Below, in pieces: positions 17,094-26,663 of a stretch of 64,000 bases of DNA. The notes beneath the pieces were generated by a model, which was not told where the DNA came from, made no database searches, and was given only the letters and a program-made list of their open reading frames with translations. The position numbers and the translations under genes are program-made. Origin of the DNA: Pseudomonadota bacterium (GTDB lineage Bacteria; Pseudomonadota; Gammaproteobacteria; Burkholderiales; Rhodocyclaceae); contig JAFEFC010000021.1 in assembly GCA_018240785.1 (NCBI GenBank), forward strand, positions 1 to 64,000. The letters are read 5' to 3'. Position 1 is the first letter of the stretch, and each line of letters begins with the position of its first letter.

Positions 17094-17109
17094 CTTAACG
17101 CAAACTTAA
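17094..17109. promoter_or_regulatory. Direct repeat CTTAA-N6-CTTAA upstream of degP
   Basis: On the plus strand CTTAACGCAAACTTAA gives two CTTAA half-sites 11 bp apart, one helical turn. This is the layout of boxes bound by PmrA/QseB-type regulators. It lies in the 87-nt gap between the kinase gene and the degP start, i.e. just upstream of degP on its own strand. I infer that the regulator encoded at 18476-19153 binds here. Confidence 0.5.
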
Positions 17110-17115
17110 GGCGGG

Positions 17116-18462
17116 TCAGCCTTTTCCGGAGGCGCCGGCAGGCGGAAAACCGACGGCGACGCGCAGGCCGCCCAGTGGGGAGGTGTCGAGGACGAGCCGT
17201 GCCCGGTGGCGATCTGCGATGCTGCGCACGATCGCCAGCCCCAGGCCGGTGCCTGTCTGCTCCTGTCCGGCGCGGCGGTAGAAGCGGTCGAGCACCCGCT
17301 CGCGCTCGTCGGCGGGAATTCCGGGGCCACTGTCGCAGACCTCGATCCAGCAGCGCGCGTCGATGCCGCCGGCGGGGTCCCGGCGCACGCCAACGTCGAT
17401 GCGACCACCTTCCGGCGTGTAGCGGATGGCGTTGTCGATGAGGTTGCCAGCAAGCGTGCGCAGCGCGGCGGGGTCGCCCAGCACGACAGCACCATCGTCG
17501 AGCGCGTCCGCTCCCAGGTCGATGTTGCGCGCATCGGCCAGCGTCGTGTGATCCGCCAGGGTCTGGCGCGCGATGTCGGCCAGCGCCAGCCGTGCCTGCA
17601 CAGCCGGCGGCGCACTGCCGGGCTCCTGGCGCGCCAGCGTCAGCAACTGCTGCACCATGTGGGTGGCACGCTGCAATCCGACGCGCAACTCGGCAAACGC
17701 AGCGGCGCGCGCGGCCGGATCGCCGGCACGCTCGCAAAGTTGCAACTGGATCTGCAAGGCAGCGAGCGGCGTGCGAAGCTCGTGCGCCGCGTCCGCAACG
17801 AAGGCGCGCTGCACCGCCAGTGCCTGGCCGAGGCGGTCGAGCAGGTGGTTCAGTGCGCGCACCAGCGGCTGAGCTTCGTCCGGCACGTGGTCGGCGCGCA
17901 GGGGTTCGAGGGAATCCGGGCGACGCGTCGCCACGTCGCGCGCAAGGCGTTCCAGCGGCCGCAGCCCGCGGCCAACGAGATACCAGATGAGGGCGCCGAA
18001 TAGCGGCACCACCGCCAGCAGCGGCAACAGCGTGCGCAGCGCAGCGTCGGCGGCCATGCTGCTGCGCACCGACATCGGCTGCGCCACCTGGATGACACGG
18101 TCACGCAGCGGCACCGAATACACGCGCCAGTCGCCTTCCGGGGTGCGCACGGTGCTGTAGCCGAGCTGTGCGAGCGAAGGCAGGGAGCTGTGCGGTCGCG
18201 ACAGATAGAGCTGCACGCCGCTGCTGTCCCACACCTGGATGACGAAGTCGAGCGATTCTTCCGGCGGTGCGAGCGGTGTCGCCACCGGACCGCCGAACTG
18301 CTGGTCCCGCAGCGACAGGGCGAGCTGGCGCAACTGGTAATCCATCAGGCCGTCGATTTCCGCCCGGGCGGCGGTGTAGGTTGCCAGCGCGCCGGCAAGG
18401 AAGACTGCGACCAGCGCGGCAAGCAGGGACATCAGCAGGGTCCGGCGCAGCGAGTTCATCAC
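17116..18462 (-). CDS. Sensor histidine kinase, QseC/PmrB type
   Basis: 448 aa. TM1 (~8-30) and TM2 (~145-167) flank a ~115-residue periplasmic sensor. A HAMP-like region leads to HisKA with ADAAHELRTPLAAL. The HATPase domain has NLIDNAIRYTPEGG, DSGPGIP and GTGLGLAIV. The N-terminal LLMSLLAALVAVFLAGALATYTAARAEIDGLMDYQLRQLALSL is typical of the QseC family. It follows its regulator by 13 nt and precedes degP. Probable role: sensing envelope damage or cationic stress and tuning degP; the signal is unknown. Confidence 0.92.
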   Translation of the reverse strand: MMNSLRRTLLMSLLAALVAVFLAGALATYTAARAEIDGLMDYQLRQLALSLRDQQFGGPVATPLAPPEESLDFVIQVWDSSGVQLYLSRPHSSLPSLAQLGYSTVRTPEGDWRVYSVPLRDRVIQVAQPMSVRSSMAADAALRTLLPLLAVVPLFGALIWYLVGRGLRPLERLARDVATRRPDSLEPLRADHVPDEAQPLVRALNHLLDRLGQALAVQRAFVADAAHELRTPLAALQIQLQLCERAGDPAARAAAFAELRVGLQRATHMVQQLLTLARQEPGSAPPAVQARLALADIARQTLADHTTLADARNIDLGADALDDGAVVLGDPAALRTLAGNLIDNAIRYTPEGGRIDVGVRRDPAGGIDARCWIEVCDSGPGIPADERERVLDRFYRRAGQEQTGTGLGLAIVRSIADRHRARLVLDTSPLGGLRVAVGFPPAGASGKG

Positions 18463-18475
18463 GCTCGTCCCGAAG

Positions 18476-19153
18476 TCACGCCGGCGGCCGTTCGGTGGAG
18501 CTTGGCACGAAATAGCCTACGCCGCGCAGGTTGCGGATCCACTCCGGCCCCAGCTTGCGGCGCAGCGCGTGGATATGGACTTCCACCGCATTGCTCTCTA
18601 CTTCCTCGTCCCAGCCGTAGATGCGCTCCTCCAGTTGCGCACGCGACAAGGGCTTGCCCGGCTGTTCGAGCAGGGCGCACAGGAGCGAGAACTCTCGCGC
18701 GGAGAGGCGCACGGCAGCCCCGTCCAGCGTCACCTGGCGGGTGGCAGGATCGACCTGCAGCCCGCGCAGCGTGATCAGCGGTGATGCGGTGCCGCGCTGC
18801 CGGCGCAGCAGGGCGCGCACGCGCGCACCCAGTTCGTCGAGGTCGAAGGGCTTGACCAGGTAATCGTCGGCACCGGCGTCGAGGCCGCGCACGCGGTCGG
18901 CGACAGCGTCGCGCGCCGTCATCACCAGCACCGGGACGGCCTTGCCGGCGCCGCGCAGGCGTCGCAGCAATTCGATGCCGTCGCGACGCGGCAGGCCCAG
19001 ATCGAGCAGCAGCAGTTCATAGGGATTGTCGGCGACGGCAAGTTCCGCGGCGACGCCGTCGCGTACCCAGTCCACCGTGTAGCCCTCGCCGCGCAGTGCC
19101 TGCTGCACGCCGGCACCGATCATGGGGTCGTCCTCGATGAGAAGCAGTCGCAT
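18476..19153 (-). CDS. OmpR/QseB-family response regulator linked to degP
   Basis: 225 aa. The receiver has IEDD, phospho-acceptor Asp51 (LLLDLGLPRRDG), VMTARD and DYLVKPFD. The winged-helix domain has RLSAREFSLLCALLEQPG, SNAVEVHIHALRRKL and IRNLRGVGYFV, typical of the QseB/PmrA branch. It is the first gene of a unit reading regulator, kinase, degP, secreted protein. The CTTAA direct repeat before degP fits the DNA target of this branch. Confidence 0.92.
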   Translation of the reverse strand: MRLLLIEDDPMIGAGVQQALRGEGYTVDWVRDGVAAELAVADNPYELLLLDLGLPRRDGIELLRRLRGAGKAVPVLVMTARDAVADRVRGLDAGADDYLVKPFDLDELGARVRALLRRQRGTASPLITLRGLQVDPATRQVTLDGAAVRLSAREFSLLCALLEQPGKPLSRAQLEERIYGWDEEVESNAVEVHIHALRRKLGPEWIRNLRGVGYFVPSSTERPPA

Positions 19154-19225
19154 TGCAGTCAGTCGGAGGGTAGCTGGGCTAACATGACCAAAGGTTACGC
19201 CGAAACCTTGCCGAGGTAGCCAAAC

Positions 19226-19786
19226 ATGAAGCGTCTTGCCTTCTTCCTCGTCTCATGTCTGTCCCTGATGGCGAACGCTTGGCCAGCGGATGGGGGCGAC
19301 ACCGCACCCGTGGATGATGCCGATGTGCGCGTCGAGCGCGCGGGTGACCATTTCACCGTCGACATGGTCGCGCATGCCCCGGTCGACATCGGGAGGGCAT
19401 GGGCTGTGCTGACCGCATTCGAGCGCATGGCGGCGTTCGTGCCGAACCTGCACCAGAGCGAAGTGGTTGGGCGCGACGGCGGCGTGATCCGTGTCAGGCA
19501 GGCCGGGCGGGCGCGATATGGGCCGTTTTCCGCGGAGTTCGACTTCATGCGAGAGTTCACGCTGAAGCCGCAGCGGGAAATACGCGCCCACAGCGTGGGC
19601 GGCAACGTGCGCCGCATGGACAGCGTCATGACTCTCGACGAGGAGGGCGCCGGCACGCGCCTGCAGTACCACGCCGAAGTGGAGCCGGGATTCTGGCTGC
19701 CACCGCTGATCGGACCGGCCTTCGTGCGCCACGAGACTGCCGAACAGTTCTCGGCGATGATTCGCGAGATGACGCGAGCGCATTGA
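19226..19786 (+). CDS. Secreted SRPBCC (START-like) family protein
   Basis: 186 aa. A signal peptide (1-20, LAFFLVSCLSLMANAWPA) is followed by a ~140-residue SRPBCC-type domain: VDMVAHAPVDIGRAWAVLTAFERMAAFVPNLHQSEVVGRDGG is the usual first helix-grip element and the C-terminal helix covers RHETAEQFSAMIREM. Such domains bind hydrophobic ligands; the periplasmic location is inferred from the signal peptide. It stands alone, divergent from the regulator gene at 18476-19153, with no informative partner. Confidence 0.82.
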   Translation: MKRLAFFLVSCLSLMANAWPADGGDTAPVDDADVRVERAGDHFTVDMVAHAPVDIGRAWAVLTAFERMAAFVPNLHQSEVVGRDGGVIRVRQAGRARYGPFSAEFDFMREFTLKPQREIRAHSVGGNVRRMDSVMTLDEEGAGTRLQYHAEVEPGFWLPPLIGPAFVRHETAEQFSAMIREMTRAH

Positions 19787-19831
19787 GGCCATGCGCCGGC
19801 TGGTCCGACAGTTTCGTGAGCCGTGCCGGGT

Positions 19832-21406
19832 TCAAGCCTTGCGCCTGACCTTGTAGAAGGCGAACCCGCGGCCGTTGTGCATGAGCTGAAGCAGTTCGGG
19901 CGCTGGGTTCTCCCATTCGTCGGGGTCGGTGCCGAGCACCACGAGATAATCGTAGAAGTCCGTCCAGCCATCCCAATAGCGGCTGTCGCTGTTCGGCGCG
20001 GTGCCGCTGCTGGCGAGAATCACCTGACTGATGGAAGGCGTATCGCCGTCCTCGGTATCCACGTGTTCGCGGGCCCCTTCGCGCGCGTGCAGGATCTGCT
20101 TGCCGGGCACGACGAAGAGGCGCGACACCAGTGCCGAGCGCTCGATCACCGCCAGCGTGGGCGCATGGGACATGGCGGCATCGATCGCGCTGTCGGGGAG
20201 GTTGTCCGCCTGTGTCACCAGCAGTCGCGAACCGGGTTGCATGGTGCGGAGCGAACTGCGCAGTTCGAGCAGCGGGTGGGAGATCGACGACCAGTTCACC
20301 GACACATCCACGACACGGAACGCGATCGTCACCAGACAGATGGCGAAGAAGGCATTCTGCCCTTCGAGCTTGCGCAGGTCGGTCGAGATGAAGCCGAGTG
20401 TCATGAAGAAGATGCCGACGACGAGCCGCTCGTCCGCCAGCAGCGAGCCGAAGGCCATGTTGGGCATCGCCAGGAAGGCCAGCGTGAGCGAGATGGCTAC
20501 GACGATGCCGGCGCGATGAAAGCGCACCAGCCCCCGGCGCATGGCGACGACGATCGCCCCCATGATCAGCGCGAGGAACGGGATGTCGACGAGATCCGAA
20601 TACACCGACAGGAAACGGGTGACCGCCCCGAGCTTGCCTTGTGCTTCCCACACGTTTTCATGCGCCAGCCCCCAGGTCGGGCTGTGCAGCAGCAGGTAAA
20701 GGGCGGGCAGGAAAGGCAGGCCGAGCGTCAGCGCGCTGCCGATGAGCTTGCCGGGCCGCAGCGAACCCGACGTCCACAGGCGCCAGGCTTCGAAGCTGGC
20801 GATGCCCAGGCCGTAGAGGCCCAGTGCCGACAGATGGCAGACGTAGAGCACCGCGCAGAATCCGAGGCTCGCCAGCGCGCGCAGCAACAGCGGGCGCTCG
20901 GCAAGCCGTATCCAGGTGGCGAGGCCGAACACCGCGACGCCGACGCCGAACAGGTAGTTCATCAGGCCGACGAACAGGAAGCCGTTATAGACGAAGAGCC
21001 CGCCCACCAGCGGCCATGCCGACCATTTGCCGTACAGCGTGCGGTGCAGGAACATCGGACCGAGCAGCAGCAGCAGCAGCGTGGCGCCGATGAAGATGCG
21101 CCCGGCGGTGTAGATGCCGACCCAGGACGCGAGCGTCGGCACGGTGAGATCCATGATCAGGTTGGGGATCGGTGCCCAGGCGGCCTCGTAATAGCCGGAC
21201 AGCGAGGCGTTGGCCGGGATCTGCGACAGCGCGAACATGCGCGCGAGGTGGTTGGGGTAGTCCTCGAGCGGTGGCACGAGGGTGTAGAACAGCGGCACGA
21301 GGATCAGGGTGGCGACCAGCAGGGTCTGCTTGATGATCACCCACGGGCGTTCTGCGGTGGTGTCGGCTGCGGCGCCGACAAGGGGTATCGATCTGACGCT
21401 TTGCAA
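19832..21406 (-). CDS. Large polytopic membrane protein, possible GT-C-like fold
   Basis: 524 aa with about ten hydrophobic helices between residues ~25 and ~350 and a soluble C-terminal part of ~170 residues. The first loop contains PPLEDYPNHLARM, an acidic pair just after TM1, as in GT-C glycosyltransferases that use lipid-linked sugars. The rest of the N-terminal half is very hydrophobic (LLLLLLGPMFLHRTLYGKW). The C-terminal part has LLVTQADNLPDSAIDAAM and ends FAFYKVRRKA. I do not recognise the family, and the GT-C suggestion rests only on topology and the acidic loop. It is not clustered with other sugar genes here. Confidence 0.65.
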   Translation of the reverse strand: MQSVRSIPLVGAAADTTAERPWVIIKQTLLVATLILVPLFYTLVPPLEDYPNHLARMFALSQIPANASLSGYYEAAWAPIPNLIMDLTVPTLASWVGIYTAGRIFIGATLLLLLLGPMFLHRTLYGKWSAWPLVGGLFVYNGFLFVGLMNYLFGVGVAVFGLATWIRLAERPLLLRALASLGFCAVLYVCHLSALGLYGLGIASFEAWRLWTSGSLRPGKLIGSALTLGLPFLPALYLLLHSPTWGLAHENVWEAQGKLGAVTRFLSVYSDLVDIPFLALIMGAIVVAMRRGLVRFHRAGIVVAISLTLAFLAMPNMAFGSLLADERLVVGIFFMTLGFISTDLRKLEGQNAFFAICLVTIAFRVVDVSVNWSSISHPLLELRSSLRTMQPGSRLLVTQADNLPDSAIDAAMSHAPTLAVIERSALVSRLFVVPGKQILHAREGAREHVDTEDGDTPSISQVILASSGTAPNSDSRYWDGWTDFYDYLVVLGTDPDEWENPAPELLQLMHNGRGFAFYKVRRKA

Positions 21407-21478
21407 TTTCGGTATGGCCTCTTGGGGCCGGGACTGGAGTGACGACAGGCTCTGTGTATCGCCGTGCTGCTGGACGAT

Positions 21479-22567
21479 TCAGAGCCCTTCGAGGGCTGCC
21501 GCGACGGCGGGATGCGCGACTTTACCACCTTGCAGGTTCAAGCCGGCGGCAAGATGCGGATCCTCGGCGAGCGCGCGCCGGACCCCCTTGTCCGCCAGGG
21601 CGAGGATGAAGGGCAGGGTGGCGTTGTTGAGCGCGAAGGTGGAGCTGCGGGCGACTGCGCCCGGCATGTTGGTCACGCAGTAATGCACGATGCCATCGAC
21701 GACATAGGTCGGATCGGCATGCGTGGTCGGGTGGCTGGTTTCGAAGCAGCCGCCCTGATCGATCGATACGTCCACCAGCACCGAACCCGCCTGCATGCGA
21801 GCCAGCCACTCGCGCGGCACCAGGCGCGGAGTACGCGCCCCTGGAACGAGCGCTGCACCGATCAGCAGATCCGCCTTCGGCGCCAGGGCTTCGATCATCC
21901 CTACGGTGGCGTGCCGGGTGCCGATGGCACCGGCGAAGAGCTCGTCGAGACGGCGCAGGCGCTCGATCGAAGGGTCGACGACGATCACGTCGGCGCCCAG
22001 TCCGACTGCCATCCGGGCTGCGTTGTAGCCGACCACGCCGCCACCGAGGATGACCACCCGCGCCGGCGCCACGCCCGGCACGCCGCCCAGCAGCACGCCG
22101 GAGCCGCCGCGTGGCTTTTCGAGGCAGGTCGCCCCCGCCTGGATCGCCATGCGGCCGGCAACTTCGCTCATCGGCGCGAGCAGGGGAAGCCCGCCCGACG
22201 GGCTGGTCACCGTCTCGTAAGCGATGGCCGTGGTCCCGGCTTCGAGCAGCCTCTTCGCCTGCTGCGGATCGGCGGCCAGGTGCAGGTAGGTGAACAGCGT
22301 GTGGTCGGCGCGCAACAGGCTGCACTCGTGCGGCTGCGGCTCCTTCACCTTGACGATGAGCTCGCTGCGGGCGAAAACCTCTTCGGGCGTAGCGACCACC
22401 TCGGCGCCGCTTGCGCGGTATTGCTCGTCGGTCAGGCCGATCGCGGCACCGGCACCCTGTTGCACGAGGACCTGGTGACCGCGGGCGATGAGCTCGCGCA
22501 CGCTGTGCGGCGTCGCGCCGACGCGGTATTCGTGCGTCTTGATTTCCTTCGGAATGCCGACACGCAT
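21479..22567 (-). CDS. ald: Alanine dehydrogenase
   Basis: 362 aa. The N-terminus [20 protein letters not shown] is diagnostic for alanine dehydrogenase. [30 protein letters not shown] and the NAD-binding [21 protein letters not shown] Rossmann motif follow, then [19 protein letters not shown]. Catalyses reversible NAD-dependent oxidative deamination of L-alanine to pyruvate and ammonia. I used the internal ATG at 22567 because the 28-residue upstream extension is inside moaA and a GAGG sits before this ATG. The moaA stop lies inside its 5' region, so the two overlap by adjacency on one transcript. Confidence 0.93.
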   Translation of the reverse strand: MRVGIPKEIKTHEYRVGATPHSVRELIARGHQVLVQQGAGAAIGLTDEQYRASGAEVVATPEEVFARSELIVKVKEPQPHECSLLRADHTLFTYLHLAADPQQAKRLLEAGTTAIAYETVTSPSGGLPLLAPMSEVAGRMAIQAGATCLEKPRGGSGVLLGGVPGVAPARVVILGGGVVGYNAARMAVGLGADVIVVDPSIERLRRLDELFAGAIGTRHATVGMIEALAPKADLLIGAALVPGARTPRLVPREWLARMQAGSVLVDVSIDQGGCFETSHPTTHADPTYVVDGIVHYCVTNMPGAVARSSTFALNNATLPFILALADKGVRRALAEDPHLAAGLNLQGGKVAHPAVAAALEGL

Positions 22568-22574
22568 GGCCGCC

Positions 22575-23654
22575 TCATCCGCCGATATAGGACATCTCGA
22601 TCTTGCGCGCCGTGGGTGTCGCGGCAGTGCGGATCTCCGAGTAGCGGTCATCGCGTTGCTGCCAGACCGCGGCGATCGCGGCGTCGATTTGATCGTCGTC
22701 CGCGCCGCCGCGCAACAGCGCCCGGAGGTCGTGGCCCTGCTGGGCGAACAGGCAGGTGTAGAGCTTGCCCTCGGTTGACAGCCGCAGGCGCGTGCAGCTA
22801 GAGCAAAAGGCCTGGGTCACCGAGGAGATCACGCCGATCTCGCCGGCGCCGTCCTTGTAGCGCCAGCGTGCGGCCACTTCGCCCAGGTAGTTGGGCTCCA
22901 CGGGCTCGAGTGGAAACAGCCGGTCGATCCGTGCGACGACGTCGCGCGAGGGCAGCACTTCGTCCATCTTCCAGCCGTTGGAGCTGCCGACGTCCATGAA
23001 CTCGATGAAGCGCAGGATGTGGCCGCTATGACGGAAGTGGCTGGCCATCGCCTCGATGCCATGGTCGTTGGTGCCGCGCTTGACGACCATGTTCACCTTG
23101 ATCGGCCCCAGGCCCGCGTCGCGCGCTGCCGCGATGCCTTCGAGCACGCGCGAGACGGGAAAGTCGGCGTCGTTCATGCGACGGAAGGTCTCATCGTCGA
23201 GCGCATCCAGGCTGACGGTGACACGGTGCAGACCGGCCTCCTTCAGCCGGCGCGCCAGCTTGGGCAGCAGCACGCCGTTGGTGGTGAGGGTCAATTCGAC
23301 CCCCTCGAGCCCCGCCAGCATGGCGATGAGCTGCTCCAGGTCCTTGCGCAGCAAAGGCTCGCCGCCGGTGATGCGGATCTTGCGCACGCCGAGCGCGGCT
23401 GCGCGGCGCGCGACGCGGGTGATCTCCTCGAAGCTCAGGAGTTCCTCGCGCGGCAGGAACGGATAGTCCTTGCCGAACACCTCCCGCGGCATGCAATAGA
23501 TGCAGCGGAAGTTGCAGCGGTCGGTGACGGAGATTCGCAGATCGCGCAGGCTGCGGCCGCGCTGGTCAAGCGGCGCCCCCTCGCCCGACCGGGGTGTGCT
23601 GCCTGCGGCCAGGACAAGAGGCGTCGCCGCTTCGCGGATGGGGATCACTTTCAT
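22575..23654 (-). CDS. moaA: GTP 3',8-cyclase MoaA (molybdenum cofactor synthesis)
   Basis: 359 aa radical-SAM enzyme. The first cluster motif is CNFRCIYC (Cys47, 51, 54), followed by [13 protein letters not shown]. The C-terminal second [4Fe-4S] cluster is [18 protein letters not shown], and the chain ends in Gly-Gly (MSYIGG), which MoaA needs for activity. It converts GTP to 3',8-cyclo-7,8-dihydro-GTP in the first step of Moco synthesis. The start is uncertain: ATG 23654 (MKVIPI) fits family N-termini but has no strong ribosome site, and in-frame ATGs lie further upstream. No other moa gene is in the window. Confidence 0.93.
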   Translation of the reverse strand: MKVIPIREAATPLVLAAGSTPRSGEGAPLDQRGRSLRDLRISVTDRCNFRCIYCMPREVFGKDYPFLPREELLSFEEITRVARRAAALGVRKIRITGGEPLLRKDLEQLIAMLAGLEGVELTLTTNGVLLPKLARRLKEAGLHRVTVSLDALDDETFRRMNDADFPVSRVLEGIAAARDAGLGPIKVNMVVKRGTNDHGIEAMASHFRHSGHILRFIEFMDVGSSNGWKMDEVLPSRDVVARIDRLFPLEPVEPNYLGEVAARWRYKDGAGEIGVISSVTQAFCSSCTRLRLSTEGKLYTCLFAQQGHDLRALLRGGADDDQIDAAIAAVWQQRDDRYSEIRTAATPTARKIEMSYIGG

Positions 23655-23909
23655 GGGAGGAATGGCGCGTGTCATTGCAGGTGCCGCCATGGTGAACATG
23701 GCTGCGGCGCAGCGCATTGTCCGGCGTCAATCGGATGCGGCGCGGCAGCGTACTTGTGGTGTCGACCGTCTCGCCACAGGATGATTCGATTATCGACAGC
23801 CGTCCCGATACACGCAAGGCGCTTGCCCTGCGTCACGCTTGGGGGTAAAGATGGCAGCGACGACACGGCGTACCGCCTGCCTTTCCCGGCACCCGGAGAA
23901 CAAAACAAC

Positions 23910-26345
23910 ATGGCCGATCTTGCGCCGCTTCCTGCAACCGCCCTGCGCGCGAGTTGCGACCCTTCCCGTTTCAATTTCGATTCCACTTCCTCGCTCGCCG
24001 ACCATGCCGGTGACCTCGGGCAGGCGCGCGCCGTCGAGGCACTGCAATTCGGCCTGGCGATGGGCCACAGCGGTTACCACGTCTTCGTGCTCGGCGAGCC
24101 CGGCAGCGGCAAGCACGCGACCACCTTTCGCCTGCTGCGCGCGCGCGCGGCCGCGGAGCCGGTGCCGCCCGATCTGTGCTACCTGCACAACTTCGACGAG
24201 CCGCTGCATCCGCGTCTGCTCACTCTTCCTGCGGGGCGCGGCGTCGTGCTGCGGGCGCAGATGCAGACCTTCATCCGCGAATTAGGCCCAGCGGTCGAAT
24301 CTGCGCTCGGCAGCGACACACACAGCGACCGCGTGGAGGCGCTGCAGAACAACCACAAGGCGCGCGAGGAGGGTGCCCTGCGCGAACTGGGCCAGGCTTG
24401 CGGCGCTGAAGGCATTTCATTGCTGCAGACGCCGGAAGGCTTCGTCTTCGCACCCTCGCGCGATGGCGAGGTGCTGTCGCCGGAAGCCTTCGATGCGCTG
24501 CCACAGGCTGAGCGCGATGAGATCGAGACGCGAGTGGGTGGCTGGAGCGACAAGCTCGAGGATCTGCTCAACGAATTCCCCGGCTGGCGCAAGGCACTGC
24601 GCGAATCGATCGCGCGCGCCGAGCAGGAGGCGCTGGGCCCGGCCGTGTCGCATCTGCTTCGCGAAGTGCGCGAGCGCCACGCCGACCTGCCCGAAGTCCT
24701 GAGCTTCCTCGATGCGGTCAGCAAGGACGTGCTCGACAACGCCGTCAATGGCATCCCACAGGAAGAGGAAGAGGAGGAAGTCACCGAGCCGGACGACAAC
24801 ACACGCTTCCACCGTTACCAGGTGAAGCTGCTGGTCGATCACGCCACGTCGCAGGGAGCGCCGGTCGTGTTCGAGAACAATCCCGGCTATGGCAACCTGA
24901 TCGGCCGCATCGAACACATCGTGCAACAGGGCGCCCAGGTCACGCACTTCAACATGATCCGCGCCGGCGCGCTGCATCGTGCCAGCGGCGGCTACCTGGT
25001 CATCGATGCCGAACGCCTGCTGACCCAGCCGTTTGCCTGGGAAGGCCTCAAGCGCAGCCTGCGCAGTGGAGAGATCCGCATCGAGCCACCGGCCGAAGCG
25101 CAGGGCTGGAGCGGTGCGCTGACGCTGGAGCCGGAGGCGGTGCCCTGCGCGGTGAAGGTGGTGCTGATCGGCGACCGCGAGCTGTATTACCTGCTGATGG
25201 AGAACGACCCCGAGTTCGCCGACCTGTTCAAGGTCGCGGCTGATTTCGACGACGACCTCCCGCGCACGCCGGAAAACGAATATGAGTATGCGCGGCTCAT
25301 GGCGCTGCTGGCGCGCGGCGCCAACCTGCTGCCGATCGACCGCGGCGGCGTGGCACGCCTGATCGAGGAGGCGGCACGGCTGGCCGAGGATGCGGCCAAG
25401 CTGTCGCTCAACACGCGTTCCTTGTCGGACCTGATGCGCGAGGCCGACCACCACGCCCGCCTCAATGGTCGCGAGACAACGGGCCGCGCTGAGGTCGAGG
25501 CGGCGATCGCCGCGCGCGCAAGACGCTGCAGCCGCTACCCGCAGCGCGTGCTTGAGTCCATGCTGGACGGTACGACCCTGATTTCCACCGAGGGCGCGCG
25601 CGCCGGCCAGATCAACGGTCTGGTGGTGGTGGAGCTGGCGGGCGAGCGCTTCGGCTACCCGGTCCGCATCACCGCGACGGTGCGTCTGGGCGAGGGTGAC
25701 GTGGTGGACATCGAGCGTGAGGCCGAGCTCGGCGGCGCGATCCACTCCAAGGGCGTGATGATCCTGTCGGCCTTCCTCGCAGCCCGCTACGCGCGCCACC
25801 AGCCGCTGTCGCTGTCGGGCAGCCTGGTCTTCGAGCAGTCGTACGGCATGGTGGAGGGCGATTCGGCCTCGCTGGCCGAGCTGTGCGCGCTGCTGTCGGC
25901 GCTCGCCCAGGTGCCCATCCAGCAACGCTTCGCGATCACAGGCTCGGTGAACCAGTTCGGCGAAGTGCAGGTCATCGGCGGCGTTAACGAGAAGATCGAG
26001 GGTTTCTTTGACCTGTGCAAGGCGCGAGGCCTGGACGGCAGTCACGCCGTCGTGATCCCGGCTGCGAGCGTACGCCACCTGATGCTGCGCGACGACGTGG
26101 TGCAGGCGGCGCGCGACGGTCTGTTCCACATCCACGCCATCGGAACCGTGGACGAGGCGATGACGGTGCTGACCGGCATTCCGGCTGGCGAGCCGGACGC
26201 CAAGGGCGTCATCCCGCGCGGCACGCTGAATCACAAGGTGGCCTCGGTGCTGGCCGAAATGACCGCCGCACGCCGCGCCCACGACGACGCCGAAGGTCAA
26301 AAACCGCTCGGCCACCAGCACCGGCAGCGGCATGGGGCTTCGTGA
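23910..26345 (+). CDS. Lon-related ATP-dependent protease (LonC/AAA_32 type)
   Basis: 811 aa. The N-terminal AAA part has Walker A GEPGSGKHAT at residues ~66-75. A long helical insertion carrying an acidic stretch EEEEEEV (~285) follows. The AAA continues with GGYLVIDAERLL (Walker B-like) and RTPENEYEYARLMALLARG. The C-terminal S16 Lon protease domain (~555-760) has the catalytic Ser in VEGDSASLAELCALL and Lys in VNEKIEGFFDLC. The start at 23910 gives MADLAPLPATALRASCDP, the family-typical N-terminus. This branch is distinct from canonical Lon; substrates are unknown. It is divergent from moaA. Confidence 0.92.
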   Translation: MADLAPLPATALRASCDPSRFNFDSTSSLADHAGDLGQARAVEALQFGLAMGHSGYHVFVLGEPGSGKHATTFRLLRARAAAEPVPPDLCYLHNFDEPLHPRLLTLPAGRGVVLRAQMQTFIRELGPAVESALGSDTHSDRVEALQNNHKAREEGALRELGQACGAEGISLLQTPEGFVFAPSRDGEVLSPEAFDALPQAERDEIETRVGGWSDKLEDLLNEFPGWRKALRESIARAEQEALGPAVSHLLREVRERHADLPEVLSFLDAVSKDVLDNAVNGIPQEEEEEEVTEPDDNTRFHRYQVKLLVDHATSQGAPVVFENNPGYGNLIGRIEHIVQQGAQVTHFNMIRAGALHRASGGYLVIDAERLLTQPFAWEGLKRSLRSGEIRIEPPAEAQGWSGALTLEPEAVPCAVKVVLIGDRELYYLLMENDPEFADLFKVAADFDDDLPRTPENEYEYARLMALLARGANLLPIDRGGVARLIEEAARLAEDAAKLSLNTRSLSDLMREADHHARLNGRETTGRAEVEAAIAARARRCSRYPQRVLESMLDGTTLISTEGARAGQINGLVVVELAGERFGYPVRITATVRLGEGDVVDIEREAELGGAIHSKGVMILSAFLAARYARHQPLSLSGSLVFEQSYGMVEGDSASLAELCALLSALAQVPIQQRFAITGSVNQFGEVQVIGGVNEKIEGFFDLCKARGLDGSHAVVIPAASVRHLMLRDDVVQAARDGLFHIHAIGTVDEAMTVLTGIPAGEPDAKGVIPRGTLNHKVASVLAEMTAARRAHDDAEGQKPLGHQHRQRHGAS

Positions 26346-26370
26346 TCCGGGCCTGTGAGCGGTGAAAAAC

Positions 26371-26407
26371 AAAAATGGCTGACCACCTCTTGGTGATCAG
26401 CCATTTT
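26371..26407. terminator. Bidirectional intrinsic terminator
   Basis: A 17-bp stem (26371-26387 with 26391-26407) carries one wobble pair and has a run of A on one side and T on the other. It separates the Lon-related gene (+) from the tRNA-Asn genes (-) and should work in both directions. Confidence 0.85.
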
Positions 26408-26410
26408 TAC

Positions 26411-26486
26411 TGGCTCCCCGACCTGGGCTCGAACCAGGGACCTACGGATTAACAGTCCGGCGCTCTACCGACTGAGCTATCGGGGA
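26411..26486 (-). tRNA. tRNA-Asn(GTT), distal copy
   Basis: 76 nt including an encoded CCA. Read on the minus strand it starts TCCCCGATAGCTCAG and has anticodon GTT in GGACTGTTAATCC and T-loop GGTTCGAGCCC. The sequence is identical to the copy at 26545-26620. 58 nt separate the two, so they are probably transcribed together and processed. Confidence 0.97.
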
Positions 26487-26544
26487 AAAACTCGGTTGTG
26501 ATGCTGACTTGCTGTTCCTGGAGAAACACCAAGTTGTGAAAACT

Positions 26545-26620
26545 TGGCTCCCCGACCTGGGCTCGAACCAGGGACCTACGGATTAACAGTCCGGCGCTCT
26601 ACCGACTGAGCTATCGGGGA
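26545..26620 (-). tRNA. tRNA-Asn(GTT), promoter-proximal copy
   Basis: 76 nt with encoded CCA and anticodon GTT, identical in sequence to the neighbouring copy. It directly follows a strong promoter on the same strand (-10 at 26633-26638). Confidence 0.97.
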
Positions 26621-26632
26621 ACAGAGGCGCGC

Positions 26633-26661
26633 ATTCTAGGCAGTGCGCGCGATCTCGTCAA
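26633..26661 (-). promoter_or_regulatory. Sigma-70 promoter for the tRNA-Asn pair
   Basis: On the minus strand, -35 TTGACG (26656-26661) and -10 TAGAAT (26633-26638) are separated by exactly 17 nt. The predicted start is about 6 nt before the first tRNA base, typical of tRNA operons. Confidence 0.8.
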
Positions 26662-26663
26662 GG

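Noticed and set aside
15520-17109. 529-codon plus-strand frame
   Set aside because: Antisense to the DegP gene, whose catalytic motifs are intact on the other strand.
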